Positions 1 through 11,863 are shown, numbered from the stretch's first letter. The stretch: 64,000 bases of DNA from Paraphoma chrysanthemicola (GCA_020744225.1 JAGMWG010000008.1:1674001-1738000), one strand, 5' to 3'. Notes: generated from the letters alone by a model not told the origin. Made by a program: numbers and translations.

Positions 1-1670
1 TGCTGCTGGACGTACTTGTCGGAAGTGATGTCCTCGAACGTATTGTGCGGCTCAAGGTGGAAGTATTTCCTGAACTCGTTCAACGAGCCCAAGTTCCATG
101 CTCGCGCCTGCTCGATACCAAGAACTTCGATTGCGCGGAAAATAGCAGGAACTCTGTTTGGACCGAAAGAGTTGGCGCAATCCTCGATGCTGGAGACAAG
201 AATGTCTACGAGACCTTGGTCGGCGAGAGTGCCGTCCTTGGCTCGCTCGAGACCAGCAAACTTACGCTTCGACGGATCAGGATCTGTTTTCTTGTACACT
301 TCGCTCAACCGACCCAAGAACTCGCCTTTGCCCACGGTCTTTGGATCACGGCCTTCGCCGAATAGACCTTCCCACATCTCTTCAGTCCACTTTTCATCGC
401 GATCTGAGACGGTCGAATGCCATCGGTAGACCAGATTGAATTCGGCTGAGACCTGGTTACCGACGCCAATTGGTAGATCCTTGATGTCTGCACGAGGATT
501 GAGCTGCCAATTGCTGTCGGTCCGATTCAAATCGAGGATTGTGCGGACGTAGTCGATCAAGATGATGTTGACATACAGACCACATGTAATGAGACGGCCA
601 GTCTGGAAAAGATCGTTGTCGTACTTGACCTTTGAGTCCTTCCACTTTTTATTTGCCGCGTCATCCTTTTCCTTGTCTCCGGAAGGCTTCGGTGCCTCAG
701 CTGCCGGCTTTGGAAAGCGGTTCTGTTCGTTGATGAGTGCTAAATTCTCGACCACATAATTGTGGAAGCGATTGAACATGATAAGCATTGCTCCTACGCC
801 CGGTGGAAAGAATAACAGGCGGGCTTCAGAGAAGCAGTCGGGCTTGATCTTTCCATCGACCTTGGTTCGCATCATATCTTGCTCATCCTGATTGCTTCCA
901 TACAAGGGCGACAGATCCAGGTACGAGCTTGTCATCGAGACCGAGTAGTCTTCATGGCTTGTCCGGAAACAGTCATGAATAATAATAGAAGCGAGGTAGA
1001 ACAGCATGCTAGAGATCCTGTTCGGATGCAACTCCGCATGCTTCCTAGTCATAATGCTGTCGAACACGACTCCCGGGTCTGGACGAGCGGGAGTTTGCAT
1101 TTGAGATGGCTTCACAGTCCTGGCATATGGGGTACCTGCTGCGCCGAGTTGAGGATGAATCAAGCTGTTGTTGGAGCCATCCGCCGACCTGTACTGGTAC
1201 TTAGCTCCGAGGTAAGACTGTGGGGGATGCTCCAGGTCGTTCCAGAGCTGGTCCAGAAACTTGTGTGTAACGGCATCTCTCGTCTTAGAACCTTCCGGTA
1301 GAGCAGCTGCGGTACGGATCAATCCTTCCATAAGATATGTCTTATCGTCGGTCGGCGCTCCGGTCATCTTCTCCTTTTGTACCTCTAGTAGAGTCTGGAT
1401 ATTTTCAATGCCCAAGTGGCTCATATCGCGGAGTCCGCTTTCAACTTTGGAAAAAAGCGTCGTCTTCTCCTCTGGCACAATCTTGGATCCATCGCCAGTT
1501 TGTGGTACAGGAGCGGCGGCAGCGCCGAGCAATGCCGCGAACGACTTGAATTTGGTCCCTACTGAGCCGCGAAGCTTGTCCAATTCTGACTGCTCCGCTG
1601 GCTTGGGTGGCGTCACGCCTGTCCGGGTGTCGACGTGAGCATCCCAGGCAGCTTTGGCATCGGAAGTCAT
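1..1670 (-). CDS. Fatty-acid heme dioxygenase (psi-factor producing oxygenase / linoleate diol synthase), 3' end off window
   Basis: An uninterrupted reading frame runs from ATG at 1670 to the left edge, giving about 556 residues with no stop. It matches the N-terminal animal-heme-peroxidase domain of fungal Ppo enzymes, which oxygenate linoleic/oleic acid to 8-hydroperoxides, precursors of sporulation-controlling oxylipins. Visible landmarks: HDCFRTSHEDYS with the candidate distal heme His at residue 232, LSPLYGSNQDEQ just after it, and YRWHSTVSDRDE with the candidate catalytic Tyr415 and proximal His418. A charged Lys/Glu/Ala/Pro-rich insert sits at about residues 318-345. In the family a C-terminal P450-like isomerase domain follows; it would lie beyond the edge, so diol synthase and 8/10-dioxygenase types cannot be separated. 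No intron is visible in the part shown. Family assignment is firm; subtype is open. Confidence 0.9.
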   Translation of the reverse strand, partial: MTSDAKAAWDAHVDTRTGVTPPKPAEQSELDKLRGSVGTKFKSFAALLGAAAAPVPQTGDGSKIVPEEKTTLFSKVESGLRDMSHLGIENIQTLLEVQKEKMTGAPTDDKTYLMEGLIRTAAALPEGSKTRDAVTHKFLDQLWNDLEHPPQSYLGAKYQYRSADGSNNSLIHPQLGAAGTPYARTVKPSQMQTPARPDPGVVFDSIMTRKHAELHPNRISSMLFYLASIIIHDCFRTSHEDYSVSMTSSYLDLSPLYGSNQDEQDMMRTKVDGKIKPDCFSEARLLFFPPGVGAMLIMFNRFHNYVVENLALINEQNRFPKPAAEAPKPSGDKEKDDAANKKWKDSKVKYDNDLFQTGRLITCGLYVNIILIDYVRTILDLNRTDSNWQLNPRADIKDLPIGVGNQVSAEFNLVYRWHSTVSDRDEKWTEEMWEGLFGEGRDPKTVGKGEFLGRLSEVYKKTDPDPSKRKFAGLERAKDGTLADQGLVDILVSSIEDCANSFGPNRVPAIFRAIEVLGIEQARAWNLGSLNEFRKYFHLEPHNTFEDITSDKYVQQ

Positions 1671-3420
1671 GCTAGAGGCTTATCAGAGTGCATCGAAGAC
1701 ACTAGCAAGCCGGGAAGACAAGAACGTAGCATAGAGATATTGGGGAATTTTTGACTCTTCGCAGGCGCTCAGTAGCCTCTCCACAACTCAACAAAGCTTG
1801 CGAGTTGGCGTGCTGAGTTCCATGTCGTACTATCTCGACGCTCATTGTAGTGCTGGGAAGACAAAATCGAAAGGAAGCTATCCCACTTACATGAACCCCG
1901 CAACCTTGAAATAGCAATCCTTTCTTGACAATCTCAGAAACAACTCAGACCAAAATCGTCTTCGCAATATGAGAAAACCAAATGAACAAGTGTCGTTGCG
2001 TCAACCGTTCCGTCACTCGTGCGATCAGCCGGCCAGGCGCTCCAAAAGTAGTGGGGTCGAAAACACAGACAGCAAGGCTGTCCCGTCTCCACGTACAAGT
2101 ACACGCTCGATCAACAAAGGACTAATAAGATATAATCGAACGCACAACACACACGTATCAAACCTTTTCACACCATCTCCAGCACCTTCCACACACACAC
2201 CTTTATACCCTTGGAGGCCTCCCCCTCCCCACCACGCCAACCCATTCTACGCATTCCCTCGTCCCACCCGCTCACGCATGCACTGCGGCTGAACGTCTGC
2301 CTCATGGCTTTGCCTCACAAGCCGAGAGCTGAAAGCGCCCATGTAGCCATAATCCAACGACGCTGATTCGCTGCGCCGCTGCAACTGGCGGGCCGCGGCT
2401 GGACTTAGGTGCGCGGATTACGGCGGCGCGACTGGCTGGCTTGCATTGGGATTGACCGTCTAGCATGAGAAATGTCCTGCAAGTGCTGATGCCGTGGTAC
2501 GAACTTGTCAGCGTGCGGTGTGCAGATGCCTTGAATAAGGCAGACAATTAGTCTTCGTACGATCATCGCATGAGCAGGTGTGATGTTGAGGGCGGCCGCT
2601 TTGCGATTACCTACGCATGCGGGAGCAAAAAGTGAGGGAGTGCGTGGAGGACGAATGTGGCGTGCCTGCGCGACATGCAGGGTCTGGCGGGATAGCTCGG
2701 CGCGTACGAAGGAAGGCGCCGCGCCGCGGGGTATCCGATTCATTCATGGACAAGATAAGTGTGACTACTGCATGTTTGTGCTTTGGGAGACATAGTTCAT
2801 GGCTAGATGCGGGTTCTCGATCGCGTAGGACAAGACACATGGCCTTTGGATGGCTGAGTCCTCGTGTTCGGCGAGCACGAGACGCGGAGTTTGGTTCGAC
2901 AGCGGCTGGGGCCGAATTGTACATTTGGCGGCATCTGGTGATACCGTTTGCGTCAATGCCCAGCTTGGTGGTATATTAAGTTGCCATTCATTGTAATCAC
3001 TGACTCCGAGAATTGGTCCTTTATCTTTGCGGCACTTATATTCCGTTGCCCTCCCTCAGCCTTGCGGCCGCAGCCCTTCAGCCTTGCGATGGGAGACAGT
3101 GAACGTGCATAATTGAAGTGAAGGACGCACTCGCTTGTAATGTCACATTACGGGTACCTGCTGCGGTACCTGATCTGATGTAGACGCACCATTGGTGCCT
3201 GCTTTTTGGCCCCCTCGGCCGATCCATTTCTGCCCCATGTCTCACAGCCTGATGGCCGGTCGCCGGTCTGATAAATCTCAAAAGCCATTGACGTCAGTCA
3301 TTCGTCCCCACGAGAAGTCCTCCGTGCCCTTGACCACCATTATCGTGACCGCTACACCAATCACTAAAGTTGAAGCCATTACGCATGCAATCGTTCGATT
3401 GTTGTCGCCTCGCCAGGCAC
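1671..3420. other. Intergenic, no gene supported
   Basis: About 1.75 kb between the divergent start of the dioxygenase and the stop of TSC13. It has a CA-rich stretch near 2150-2230 and GC-rich islands around 2380-2420 and 2690-2730. Open frames here are short, have compositionally random translations and no recognisable domain. The left part presumably holds the dioxygenase promoter. Confidence 0.6.
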
Positions 3421-4459
3421 CTACCAGATACCAGGCAAGATTGCGTACCTCTTCCTCTTGTACTTGTCACCAAACTCCTTCCTGTACCGCCTCTCCTTCT
3501 TCCATGCCCAAGCACCCATCTGTCCTACAGCAAGGATGATGAAAATCACCGTGCTCAAGCTCCAGTTGACAAGGGCAACACCAATCCACGCAATGGCCTC
3601 AAACATGTAGTTCGGGCAGGTGACAAGGTTGAAGCCTAGACCCTGTGGAATGCCTCGATCGGTACTGCCTGGTCGGCGCAGATTCTTGAGGGTGATGTGT
3701 GTGAAATAGTTGCAGATCTCGCCGATCGCGAAGAGGGCAATGCCCGCATACGTGAGAAGCGGGTTCGAAGGGCGCGCTGCAGGACTGTTGGGCCCATAGG
3801 TCCAGTATGCCAAGTTCAAGCCAGAGATGATCCAGTAGTATCCGCTGTTCTTGTAGATATTGCGAATTGGCATAGTGGCAGATGAGAAGCGGTGGACGAA
3901 CAGAGTCTCGAATTCGCGCTTGGCGAAGTGAATGACGCACATGAGGAGTGTGAGCTTCTGGAGATCAGAGGCTGGGGCACGGGTGCCGTAGATGTATGGG
4001 CGGCCAAAGTACACGAGCGGGTGGATGACGAGGGGCCCGAAGTATTCGACTATGAAGACCGTGCGCCATGAGATCTGAGGACCTGTGAAGCTGATTAGCT
4101 CCTAGAACTTGAAAATAATGGTGCCAAACCTACCCAAGTCTTTCACGTCCACTGCACTCTTGTTCCTAATGCCAGTGTCGTGGACGGTCATATCTGCACC
4201 ATTGGGAATCGCGGAGCCATCACTGCCTTTCGTGACCCTCAGGCGATGGATGTCGAACCTCGCTGCTTTGGCAATCGCCTCGTAGATCTGTGCTGCGGAG
4301 GCATCCGGGCTGACAGTGACGGACTCTGGCAGGTTCTTGATCGGGCGGCCTATAAGCTACAGTCAGTACCAATTTGCAGTAGTAAGACCCGAAGCGGTCC
4401 GTTGAGAGACGTGTCGTACCGCGTGGGCGCACGACAAGCGTGATGGTGGTTGCAGACAT
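3421..4459 (-). CDS. TSC13: Very-long-chain trans-2-enoyl-CoA reductase (TSC13/TECR)
   Basis: Catalyses the last step of the ER fatty-acid elongation cycle, NADPH-dependent reduction of trans-2-enoyl-CoA, feeding sphingolipid synthesis. Exons read 4459-4420, 4349-4134 and 4082-3421, giving 305 residues, the usual family length. The N-terminus (about residues 1-80) is a ubiquitin-like segment with RPIKNLPES. The C-terminal steroid 5-alpha-reductase domain has several hydrophobic segments and the typical motifs TLLMCVIHFAKREFETLFVHR, GFNLVTCPNYMFEAIAW and WAWKKERRYRKEFGDKYKR; the dibasic tail fits ER membrane residence. Both introns have clean GT..AG ends and preserve frame. The neighbouring ATE1 gene is on the same strand with its stop 238 bp upstream of this start. 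Very confident in family and boundaries. Confidence 0.95.
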
Positions 4460-4696
4460 GGTGGGGTGCTGGTTTGGTCTCTTCGTGAGCGAGCTTTTTG
4501 TTGATTTTGGGGGTCGCGGAGCTCAAAGGGGAAGTACCGACCGAGGCACGTCGCTCATTGGCTGACATGGGTTCACCACATTACAGAGCACGGAGATGTG
4601 ATTAGCATGTTCAGTAACGGTTTATTGCGCAATAGTGAGATTGCATTCGAGCATGACATATGCTACATTGTATCTTTGAGTCCCATCACACCTCCG

Positions 4697-6798
4697 TCAG
4701 CCAAGCTCAACTACTATCTGCCATGCAGCTTCGGGGCCTATGCACGCCACAAGCTCAGCAATGATTCCCTTGATTGATCGTGGGTTGTTCATGTCGCTTG
4801 TTTCCCAAGATACCAGGTCCTGTAATCTTGAGTGAGGCAGTCATGGTGCTTTACGAGAGTGGTGCTTACCTGCGCTTCAGCATCGCGACCCCGAATCCGT
4901 ATCGGCATGGTCCCAAGATCGAGGTGCTCTTCGATCTCCTCTGGTGTCATGAGCCCAGGCACCTTTAAATCAAACAAAGACATGCCCTTCGCGACAGCTG
5001 CTCCACCCTCAGCCGCTGTTGGTAATGGAAACACGTCAACTGATTCGTCATCGTTCTGCTCGTTCGCTGTGGGTGCCTTTTGCTGGACTTCAGTTGTGCC
5101 GGGTTCTGCAATATGCAGCCGCCGCTCCCTTGCCATCGACACATAAGACTTCTTGTCTAGCAAAGCTCGTAGCTCGCCGTCGAGCGGATTCCACTCATAT
5201 GTCTCGGGATCCAAAACATGCTGAGGGCTGTAGTCGCCTTTGTAGCGCATCTTGGTGCAGGAGTGAATATAGTACCCCATGTAGTAGTACTGGTAGCCCC
5301 CTGTTAGAGCGAGCGCGGCTTCGCGTAATGCACTCAGTTTGCCAAAGTGCCATTGTTCGAAGTCGGAGTGATATAGGAAGTACACACCGCTGACGCAGTG
5401 AGGCAGTAGATCTAGTACACCCATAGCAATGAGTCGTCCATCGAGTCGATAGCACTGGTGATACGAGCCGAGTACCTGCGTCTTGCCATCTATGATTCTT
5501 GAAGTCTTCTGAAGCGGAGAGTCGCACAAGAACCGCTTGAATCCGGATTGCGAGATTTGCGATGGCTTCTCTTTGTGCACGTTCTGTTGGTAATTGTGAA
5601 ACAAGTCATACTTCTCCGCCGTGAATGCAGCCGGTTCGAGTGTCACCTCGAAGCGATGGGCGGGCTCCGGTGGCTGCTTGACATTCTCAAGGTCACTCCG
5701 GTGAACTTCTTTGACGAAATCAAATGTGTTTTTGAGTCGAGCCTTTTCTCTGCGACCAAGTCAGACATAGAGCATGGAGATATACAAGATACATACTTTT
5801 TCGATACCGGGTAAAGTCTCGCAGCTTCACTTATGTACTTTTCGCCGAGAACAAAGTCATTCCACTTGTTCACAGTCCGACGCTGATCCTTCGATGGTTT
5901 GAGGGAGGATGCGGGGAGGCTATTGCATATTAGCCGTGGTCAATCCAGGAGTCCTCGTAACGCACCGGATGGTATAGTGCGGACAGCAGTGTCGCAGTAC
6001 GTCAGGCTTGTAGAAGATAGTGCCGGAGCTAGGAAACGGTGAGCATAATTCGGGACCACAGTAATCAAAATGCTCACCGCCTCCAGCCGCGGTCCACCAG
6101 AATCTGGTAGACTTCGACCGTCAGAGCGCTGGACGAGAAGTAGTAGCTGGCACCTGATTATGTAAGGTTTGTCAGTATTCGCGCGGATCCTCTTAAGCAA
6201 TTCCGAATCCTCCCGTTCAGCGTGGTGATGTGCATGGTGGTTGTGACGTGGCGCGTGGCCAATAAGCCATCGCTCTGACTCGAATTGGGAAGTGCATGGA
6301 AATCGCGAAGAAAATGTGCTTGGCGGAACTGGTCTGTGAATTGATTGATTGGAGCAAGACTCCAGCGAAAGAAATGCGGACGTTGCACGCGATGCGGGGA
6401 CATGCGACGCAAGCTTTGACAAGCTTGATATCAATTGGTGCGAGAATTCGCCGTGTCCGCAATTGTGCATTGCTGGGACAATCCAAATGCGCTCACAGCA
6501 GATACACGCGTGACATGGTGTGTGTATAGGCAGAGAAGACAGATAGAGCAGCCACGTACGAGAATTGGGCCTCCGGCTGCCGTTCGATTCATCTTTGCAG
6601 TATCCGCAGGACTCACTACTGTAGCCTAGAAAAACAGCATCAGCAGCTGGGGCAGCGTTCAGGGCTCGACAGAATATCCGATACATGCAATGTCAAAAGT
6701 GTCGGCGGCGGCTCTGTGTCCAGCCAGACAGGCACGAGCCGGATCCCAGGGCCTTGGTTGGAGCAAGACATACCGAAGGGCGTCACACGAGACTGCAT
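4697..6798 (-). CDS. ATE1: Arginyl-tRNA-protein transferase (Arg/N-degron pathway)
   Basis: Transfers Arg from Arg-tRNA to acidic N-termini, creating degrons for the N-recognin ubiquitin ligase. Seven exons: 6798-6774, 6625-6560, 6153-6078, 6028-5966, 5919-5797, 5749-4870 and 4819-4697, 451 residues in all. The N-terminus has GYSSESCGYCKDES and RHCCPHYTIR, the C-x2-C and CC motifs typical of ATE1. The C-terminal domain shows GSYHQCYRLDGRLIAMGVLD, SGVYFLYH and GYYIHSC. The start at 6798 is the only ATG that splices into the GYSS motif. The last 50-nt intron (4869-4820) is easily missed: reading through it replaces the conserved ending SIKGIIAELVACIGPE with a spurious tail. The second intron (6559-6154, 406 nt) is unusually long for this window; I saw no coding exon hidden in it. 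Confidence 0.93.
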
Positions 6799-7792
6799 GA
6801 GGGCAGCATAAGCGTGGGAGCAAGCGTAGCTGGTGGGGGTGGTCCAGGGCGGAAACGGCGTGGTTGTCGCAACGAGCCCGCTGGTGTCCCGGCGGAGGGC
6901 GGTGGCAGCCGTTGATATTGTGAATAATCGTCTGTCTGCCGGCCGCCTCCCAGAAATGCCGTCTGCGATGGCAAACGGGTTGGTGCGCGTGGCGGTCAGG
7001 TTGTCGAGGGTGTTGGCGGAGAAAGGCGTCGCGGGGTCAGGCACAGCAACAACGTAGCACAGCGTGGCCGCGACGACCCAGTCTCTGGATCAGCGTCTAC
7101 ACGAGGCCAATTGCTCGGATTCTAGTGGGCAATGGACCCTTTAAATGTTCGTACGTCATTCGCATTTGCAAGCAGAACGACAATGCAGGCGGCGGCGCGC
7201 TGGGCTCGCGTGCCCCGCCAGCTCTCCGCTGCACGCTCCAATCTGCACGGGACGGCCAAAGGCGACCTGTCTCCAGCGCCGCCCGGTCGATTGATGCCCT
7301 CTCGGGCGCTGTGTAGACGTCCTGTGTGCGCTCGCATGGCCGCCGTCTGCAGTGTTGCGGGCAGGGACCCCGGACTCGAGGTTGCTCCTTCCTGCACGCG
7401 GCCTTGGCGGAAGGAACGAGTGACGCTCCGCGAGCTCTTAGTTTCCCACGTAAAAAGTCCCTGACCCGAACCACCTACTAAAACAACCATCCACCATGTC
7501 GGCCTCCTTTGATTCTCGCAGGTCTCCTCAGCATCCTCAGCCCCGTCCCCCGCGGGACTGAGCCTCACCCTGCCCATTGCTCTGCCAGCCTCTACACCCT
7601 TCACACTTACTCACTATTTACCGTCCGTGAGCCCGCTCTCGCTGTTTGTTCGGCATCCTTTCACCGCCTGCGCCGCCTCATCTCCTCCGACCAAGCCCCT
7701 CTCTAATCGCCTCGGTGTCCCCTTGAGCAGCCGCGCACGTGTGGTTCTGTCTGCTCCTGCCGAGTCTCTCCTTGAGCATTCCAGCGGCAAAC
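6799..7792. other. Divergent promoter region between ATE1 and the Nudix gene
   Basis: About 1 kb with no supported gene. Overlapping frames in both directions at 7100-7600 look like shadows of GC-rich sequence without domains. The segment before 7793 is C/T-rich on the + strand, a common feature of filamentous-fungal leaders. Confidence 0.5.
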
Positions 7793-8383
7793 ATGGCCGC
7801 CACGCAGTCGCTGCCCATGCAGTCACGCACTGGTCGTGTGAACCAACGTAAGTCACTCACGAGACTCGCAATTGTAGCGAAAAATTCGCATCCATCATAT
7901 TGTTTCCGCACTCCTCAACAATTCGGTCTGATCCTCGGCTGATCGTATTCAGGATACGGCGCTCAGGGCGAGCGGCTGGTCGCTGGCGTGGTCCCGCTCT
8001 CCACCGACAAATACTATGTGCTCCTCATCCAGTCCACCCGCCGTGGCGGTTGGGTCCTCCCCAAAGGCGGCTGGGAAACAGACGAAGCGACGGCTCAAGA
8101 TGCCGCCAAACGCGAAGCCTGGGAAGAGGCCGGCATAATATGCAAGATCACATACGACCTTGGCCTCATTCCCGAAAAGCGAAAAGCCGACCAGCTCACA
8201 GCCACGGCCCCGAAAGCTTCATACCATTTTTTCGAAGCGACTGTCGAGAAACAAGAATCTGCCTGGCCTGAGCAGCACAAGCGCAGCAGAAATTGGTTCA
8301 CATACACCCAAGCTCGCCAAGCACTGGCAGAGCGACCGGAGCTTCTAGACGCCCTCGACCGATGCACAATGCATCGCTCATAG
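7793..8383 (+). CDS. Nudix hydrolase, diphosphoinositol-polyphosphate / diadenosine-polyphosphate phosphohydrolase type
   Basis: Two exons, 7793-7847 and 7953-8383, give 161 residues, the usual size of fungal Aps1/DIPP-type enzymes that remove phosphate from inositol pyrophosphates and cleave Ap5A/Ap6A. The Nudix core is clear: WVLPKGGWETDE, then AKREAWEEAGI with the metal-binding REaxEE residues. The first conserved Glu position of the canonical box (G-x5-E-x7-REUxEE) reads Ala, with a Glu one residue earlier, so the helix is slightly out of canonical register. The ATG at 7793 is supported because exon 1 joins in frame through a GTAAGT donor and a TTCAG acceptor to RYGAQGERLVAGVVPLS, the normal start of the domain. 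Substrate is inferred from family only. Confidence 0.9.
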
Positions 8384-9668
8384 CACACAAGGGCGCTCGC
8401 AGGTGCGATAGCTGGTAATCGCACTCGAGCTTTGCACCCTGGCTCTCTTCGGACGCGACTTTCACCGTGTCTGATGCGTTCACTTCGTCCATCTAATGTT
8501 GCATTATGACTGCACCTCAAAAATGGCCAGGGAGGATATAGATTTAGGGATATGTTGTTTGGTTTTGTCTGGCGTCGTGGCTGCTTTTCCACTGGTAGAA
8601 CCATGCATATGCGGCTCTGCACGCGAGACTCAACAGCCACTCGCGGCTCGCAGTAATGCAATTTTGGCCACCGCCAAGCACCTTCTTCTTTTCTTTTTTG
8701 TCCACTGATTACCTTTGATGTGTCTTTTCTTCTCAAACATTCATCCAGCACCCTGGACTACAGCAGACAAGGACTGTCGGATGAGCTTCTCAGCCTCGAC
8801 CGCCCACCGTAGCACAGTGAAAGACAGTCATTGAACCCGACTTGACTTGGGCCTTCGTTAGGGATTTCCATATCCGGGGGACCTAACGTGTTCCATAGCA
8901 AAGTGTGTATGATCGGTACTCCCCGCGCAGTCATGATAGGTTACGGGGCTGATGGCGACAAGTGTCCAATAGCCTGTTCCCTTCAGCACGTATACCTCGT
9001 AGTACTGCCCGCATGAACGCTTTGGCAGCAGCAGGTAGGTGTCCGAACAGTATCGCGACCTTAGTCACAGCTGCGAAGACAGCTTCTGCTGTTGATCGGA
9101 TGAGCTAACTGCTGTCCTGCTGTGCCAAGTCCTTAACTAATCTTCAATCATCTTCAGAGACAGCATCACCAAAAACCGTCAACGAGGCGCTGTCACAGGC
9201 AGAACGTACCGCGGTCTGTTTGCAACGCCCAGTGATCGGGCTGGTATACGCAAATGCTGCCCAACAAGGCAACAGGGCAAATGGCCAGACCGTTTGCGAT
9301 GTCCAAGATCCAGGCTTATTCACGAGCCATTTGCAAGTTGTAGTTGCAGACGAAGTCAATCTGCTGGGCCGTGGTGGCTGCATTCGGATCTTCAGATTGG
9401 CTTTGGCAGTGAGTCGCTGCACGGAAAGAGCAACCCAAGAATTCAGCCTTGTGCCACCAAATGCGGCACGCGTCTAGATCCTTTGCTTCGCTGGCGACGC
9501 CACAGCCTTGTTCTCTTCCGCTTCACGCATATAAGTAGAGCACATCTCGAACCCAACTCCTAGGCCTCGACCATTCGGCGGCCTCAGCCTTGTGGTGTGT
9601 CAAATCCATCCACTGCTCGCGTGCAAGCATCATCTCAAGCATCAGAACAGATCCTAGCGCATCTTGCG
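8384..9668. other. Intergenic, no gene supported
   Basis: About 1.3 kb without a frame I can support. Two overlapping short frames near 9144-9563 on opposite strands mirror each other and have no domain or start context. The last few hundred bases are presumably the promoter of the next gene. Confidence 0.5.
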
Positions 9669-10388
9669 ATGCCACACGGGCAGATCGACGACCAAGCCCA
9701 GAGCCCAATCATTTTGTCCGAATCTGACTCTGACTCTAACTCCGACTCCGATTCAACTTGGATCAACGAAGCCGACAACGACAGCCTTATCGAGAACGCC
9801 GCTGATCAATCAGAAGAAGGTTTATCGGACAACTCGTCCACGTTGAACCTTTCCGAAGACGAGATGGCCATTGACACGAGTGGCACGGGCAATTTGGTCA
9901 GATCCTCCGGCGCTTCGGGCAACGCTGTATTCTTTCCGCTTGGTGACCTCAATCCGGCGAACTACAGAAGCGCCGCCATAACACAGTACCCTGATGGCAG
10001 GATCGAAGGAAGTGCCAAATTCAACGATGCCAAATGCGAGTGCCAATACTGTGCCAAATCCTTCCCGAATCGACAGCAAAAGGACGACCACATCAGGGAC
10101 TACACCCGAACTTGTTCGCAGGCGACCTGTACCAGAGAAGTCGTCTGCTGTATCAGCGGTGGGCTACAAAGCTTCGCTGAGACGCCATACTGTCTCTTCA
10201 CATGTGTCAAGCATAGGGTATGTTTCGATACTCCTGACGAGGCACAGGATCATGCTGCGGAAAAAGAGCACGCGTGGTGCTATTATCCTAGATGTGGCAG
10301 CGCCATGGCAAGACGCAGTCCTGGATTTTCGAATAACGAAGTCAAGACACATGTCAATGACTATCACCACCACGGTAAACAGGTTTAG
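9669..10388 (+). CDS. Cys/His-rich protein with acidic Ser/Asp tract, function unknown
   Basis: Single-exon frame of 239 residues from ATG 9669; the frame opens 72 bp earlier, but only with GTG. The first 70 residues are acidic and low in complexity, with a Ser-Asp alternating tract at about 18-29. The second half is rich in Cys and His: CECQYCAKSF at 123-132 with a C2H2-like spacing to His141 and Cys149, then CTREVVCC, CLFTCVKHRVC, HAWCYYPRC and a terminal HVNDYHHHGK. This looks like one or more degenerate zinc-binding modules, possibly nucleic-acid binding, but no named domain is certain. It may be a lineage-specific gene. Coding status is supported by length and the regular Cys/His spacing rather than by homology. 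Confidence 0.6.
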   Translation: MPHGQIDDQAQSPIILSESDSDSNSDSDSTWINEADNDSLIENAADQSEEGLSDNSSTLNLSEDEMAIDTSGTGNLVRSSGASGNAVFFPLGDLNPANYRSAAITQYPDGRIEGSAKFNDAKCECQYCAKSFPNRQQKDDHIRDYTRTCSQATCTREVVCCISGGLQSFAETPYCLFTCVKHRVCFDTPDEAQDHAAEKEHAWCYYPRCGSAMARRSPGFSNNEVKTHVNDYHHHGKQV

Positions 10389-10848
10389 GACCTGTCAGAA
10401 TGATGCTGTACTTTCCACGTAGATTTGGACGATGGTTTCCGTTAACGTGTCACGATCTCCTCCTCCTATGGTATCTTGGATGAGTCTCTTGCTTTTTCTC
10501 GTGTCTTACTTACTGTCTGACTCGCTTCTACTCTATCGCGTAATTCAATGGCGAGGACGCTACGCTCTTTGGCTTTCAGATGAACTTCGCACACAATGTG
10601 TGCCTGTCGATTCACTCGATTCAATCACTCACTGTGCTGATACTATGGTAACTCTCATATGTCTCGCACTGTCCATAGACATGACTAGTCTCTTCTGTCT
10701 CAGTATTATAGGTTCACATAGTCACACATATGCCATTGCTACTTGATTCTGCAATTATATCCATAGCACATCAACCACAATCCGATCACGTATTGTTACG
10801 CAACCCCTATCCAAAACTACCAACCCAAACACATATCACAGCTATTAT
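10389..10848. other. Intergenic, AT-rich
   Basis: About 460 bp, T-rich then A/C-rich toward the next ATG. The frame beginning near 10432 encodes a hydrophobic run but has no supporting features and is not called. Confidence 0.4.
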
Positions 10849-11154
10849 ATGTCCGAATCTTCAACCTCAACCATACCCTCATCCTCACCGCAATCACCCC
10901 GCCTCTCCCGCTTCCACGAACACTTAACCATGGACATCACCGACTCGTCCGCTCTTACGACTGCCCCGCGTACCGACGATCGCCTTCAGAACACGGGTTT
11001 TGATGACTTCGTTCCCGCGGATAAAATGAGCACTATGGATTGTGAGGATGCGAAGGAGAAAGATATGGTGGAGCAGAAGCGCACGAAGACGAAGGTCAAG
11101 GCTGCTGCCGTGAAGGTGAGGGATGTTGCGAGGGTGTTTATTGCGAAGAAGTAA
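10849..11154 (+). CDS. Small basic-tailed protein, possible third member of a local paralogue family
   Basis: ATG-initiated single-exon frame of 101 residues. The N-terminus is Ser/Thr/Pro-rich, the middle acidic (FDDFVPADKMSTMDCEDAKEK) and the C-terminal 30 residues strongly Lys/Arg/Ala-rich, ending VARVFIAKK. It resembles the C-terminal part of the two proteins at 12707 and 16586: an F-x-D-F-x-P core followed by a D-x-K segment and a basic amphipathic tail. This similarity is weaker than that between those two. No known domain, signal peptide or membrane segment. Function unknown; the basic tail could bind nucleic acid or membranes (inference). Confidence 0.5.
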   Translation: MSESSTSTIPSSSPQSPRLSRFHEHLTMDITDSSALTTAPRTDDRLQNTGFDDFVPADKMSTMDCEDAKEKDMVEQKRTKTKVKAAAVKVRDVARVFIAKK

Positions 11155-11863
11155 TTGTTTTGTGTGTAAGGGATCAGGATGGTGGGATCGAGGTGGACTT
11201 TTTCGTATATGGAGATTCAGTAGGTTAGCTCACAGGTACAGTCGCTTGGGTCCGGTAGTTGTCTTGTCGTTAAATTGACGTCTCTCATTTTATGCAATGC
11301 GTGAGGATTTTTGTTTGTTATAGTCTTATGTAGTACGTGCTATGTAGTACATCATACTTTCCCATCCCGTTAATGGCTACCACATTTTGTTTGCATGTTG
11401 TCCCAACACCTCCGATATCTCAGACACTGACTTCCACAATGATGGAACATTGCAACGCTTCTCGCTTGGTTACTCTAACACGTCGCTATGGTACATTGTT
11501 AGCGCACTTTCATCATCCATGGGCAAAGTGCAGCAGCGCGATGACATATGTTCATAAACAATGTCCTTGAACGGGATTATTTCGCGCGATGCTTATAATC
11601 TGCGAATGTAAATACTCCCTCTCAGCGTTCACAATTTGAAGCACAAATCACTGGGCGAGCAAAGCGAGCAAGAAACACAGAAATACTACGCATTTAGGCA
11701 TTGCAATCAGATACACATCATTGCAAGACTTGGAGACACTGTCAATCTCATATCACCACAACCCAACGACTTCCTCAGCCTCACCAAGCCACATAACCAT
11801 GTCGACACCGAAACTCCAATCCATCCTCGTCACATCATCTTCATCGTCGAAATCCGCGTCGCC
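11155..11863. other. Intergenic, AT-rich
   Basis: About 700 bp, AT-rich, containing only short frames. I see no domain, RNA gene or repeat structure in it. Confidence 0.4.

Noticed and set aside
5940..6686. 248-residue minus-strand frame within ATE1
   Set aside because: It is the unspliced read-through of ATE1 exons and introns (contains CGYCKDES); the spliced model explains it.
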